From: Plantago ovata
Lineage: Eukaryota > Streptophyta > Magnoliopsida > Lamiales > Plantaginaceae
Direction: 5' to 3'
Length of the DNA stretch: 64,000 bases
Assembly: GCA_028274465.1 (NCBI GenBank)
Contig: CM051455.1
Location: forward strand, 137,302,096 to 137,366,095
This document shows, one piece after another, positions 62,628 to 64,000 of this stretch. The first letter of the stretch is position 1, and every line of letters begins with the position of its first letter. Made by a program: the position numbers and the translations under genes. The notes beneath the pieces are model-generated. The model saw only the letters and a program-made list of their open reading frames with translations. It did not search any database and was not told the origin of the DNA.

Positions 62628-63952
62628 TCACCATGTGAATGAAGGAAGCACGTACGATGGATAAGCGTCATGTTTCCTGGCAAGTGATTCAACTGCAGAA
62701 TCTTCTGCGGTTTCTCCAAATTTTTCGAGACCAAGTTCACTTGCATGGATCCCGCCAGTAATCAAAACCGAAGAAATCCCAGCTATATTTGCACCTTTAA
62801 TATCATGGTGCAGTGAGTCCCCAACAGCAATACAGTCAGCAGCGTCCACACCAACCATTTCCATGGCTGATTTGTATATTATCTGTTGGTTAGTCAGAAA
62901 TGTCAAGAATCAAACAATTATCAAGAAAAACTATTTTATACATGACTCTGGTCTCTGGAAAAAACAGCCAGGTCGTATCTGATCGGTTTACTGCAATATT
63001 CAGATTTTTTAAAAAAGTGGCTTAATTATCATGCAAAATTGGCTGGTCTTCTTCATACAAGATGTTATTTCTGAACGAAAAATGTAACCATAAAAATTAA
63101 ATAAATAAAAAATAAATACTACGAATTCGATGAGATAATTGATCATAGTTGACCTGTCATTATTACATGACAGATAAGCTAGTTTCAACACTTTCAGATA
63201 AAACAATAGTTTTCCAACTGCTCTCTTCTATTTGCATCTATCAACTTGGCATTCATCTTGTGGCGAAAAGGTAGCGAGGAGGCATTACTCTTTAAAGTAA
63301 GAAAAAAAAGTTCAGGTTCAGTGTTTTATGGCCTTCAACGGGGGGGGGAGTTGAAAAAATAATAGTTCTTACACCATTTGGCGTTTGGTATCTTGGTTTA
63401 TAGCTAGAGGTGATTAGTGTTCCTTCACAGCTTAGTCCATTTTGTTTCTTTGTAATCTGTTTTGTAACTAATAGCCATTATGGGTAACATAAAAAGGCCA
63501 AGAAGAAAAACAAGGAAACTAAACTTTAGACTGTAGATATCATGGAACTTACCTCACCAGGTTTGCCCATCCATTTGACTTCTCCACCAAGCTTTTCGTA
63601 GGTGGCTGCCAATGTCCCTATCAGAATATATAACAAATGAGACGCAAGAGATGGGCTTATTAATAACTTCTGTAATCCAGGTATTGCGAACTTCAGATGA
63701 GATTAAATGAAACGCTGCATGTATCAATTCATTACCAGGCATAACACGCAGAGCTCTAGCCTCAACGGTGACAAAATCTGGATTCGCAACCACCATAGGG
63801 ATCCTTTTAGCTACACATTGTTCCAGAACTTTCTCAAGTTCCTCCACACCCTTGGGGATTGCAGCACCAGATGAAGACCCCATAGCTTCAGTACCATGGG
63901 CGAGAACAAATTCAGCCTCTTCAACTTTATCCACCACTTGGAGTCCCAAGCC
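62628..63952 (-). CDS. HAD-IIA hydrolase tandem paralogue (copy B), partial at the window edge
   Basis: Exons equivalent to 5, 6 and 7 of copy A are present with the same lengths: 63952-63736 (217 nt), 63617-63553 (65 nt) and 62882-62628 (255 nt). The protein again carries FVLAHGTEAMGSSSGAAIPK, KRIPMVVANPDF and ADCIAVGDSLHHDI. It differs from copy A at scattered sites (for example Ala to Thr at the start of exon 6). No stop or frameshift is seen, so it may be functional. Exons 1-4 lie beyond 64000. The intron between exons 6 and 7 is much longer than in copy A. Confidence 0.85.
62883..63552. other. Enlarged intron of HAD copy B
   Basis: This 670-bp intron corresponds to the 93-bp intron 60070-60162 of copy A, so about 580 bp were gained. 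It contains a short poly-G run (63340-63349) but no clear inverted ends or target duplication. Confidence 0.5.
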
Positions 63953-64000
63953 CTTAAAGCAAAACATTTGTTAACAGAATACCTCAAACTTTAATTAAAT

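Overview
The window is AT-rich nuclear DNA from a flowering plant, most likely a eudicot. The basis is spliced genes with GT-AG introns, plant-only protein families (P-type PPR protein, LRR-VIII receptor kinase, F-box/FBA proteins) and plant transposon classes. The species cannot be named from the sequence. There are no operons, CRISPR arrays, rRNA genes or intact tRNA genes.

Left third (1-21.4 kb) is almost entirely mobile DNA. It holds a 722-bp hAT-like non-autonomous element with an 8-bp target duplication (399-1120), a tRNA-derived SINE (about 1214-1422), Stowaway-type MITEs, a decayed ~60-bp minisatellite (2.8-4.0 kb), and two probable Helitron 3' ends on the minus strand (2567 and 9900). 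It also holds two different Mutator-like elements (MULEs). The first (4683-9345) keeps a remnant of a FAR1-type transposase on the minus strand facing a Lys-rich reading frame on the plus strand. The second (about 14.49-20.40 kb) looks intact: a five-exon MuDR-type transposase of about 1178 aa on the minus strand, convergent with a 127-aa GRF zinc-finger membrane protein on the plus strand.

Middle (21.4-38 kb): a first-exon region is duplicated as a ~0.5-kb inverted repeat with a 13-nt loop (22270-23308). It abuts a truncated, frameshifted SET-domain pseudogene (to 24166). Next come LINE debris, a triplicated F-box/FBA locus (28.5-35.5 kb) of broken copies, and an LTR-like stretch.

Right (38.4-64 kb) is gene-rich. 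A 19-exon LRR receptor kinase resembling HPCA1 (minus) is followed by an intronless PPR gene (plus), a small unrecognised minus-strand gene, a LINE 3' fragment, the 11-exon V-ATPase subunit H gene (plus, with one GC-AG intron), and two tandem HAD-IIA hydrolase genes (minus). The second hydrolase copy runs off the right edge. It was duplicated with a piece of the V-ATPase 3' region that has lost its last exon.

Exon coordinates were worked out by hand from splice signals and reading-frame continuity, with no alignment or transcript evidence.
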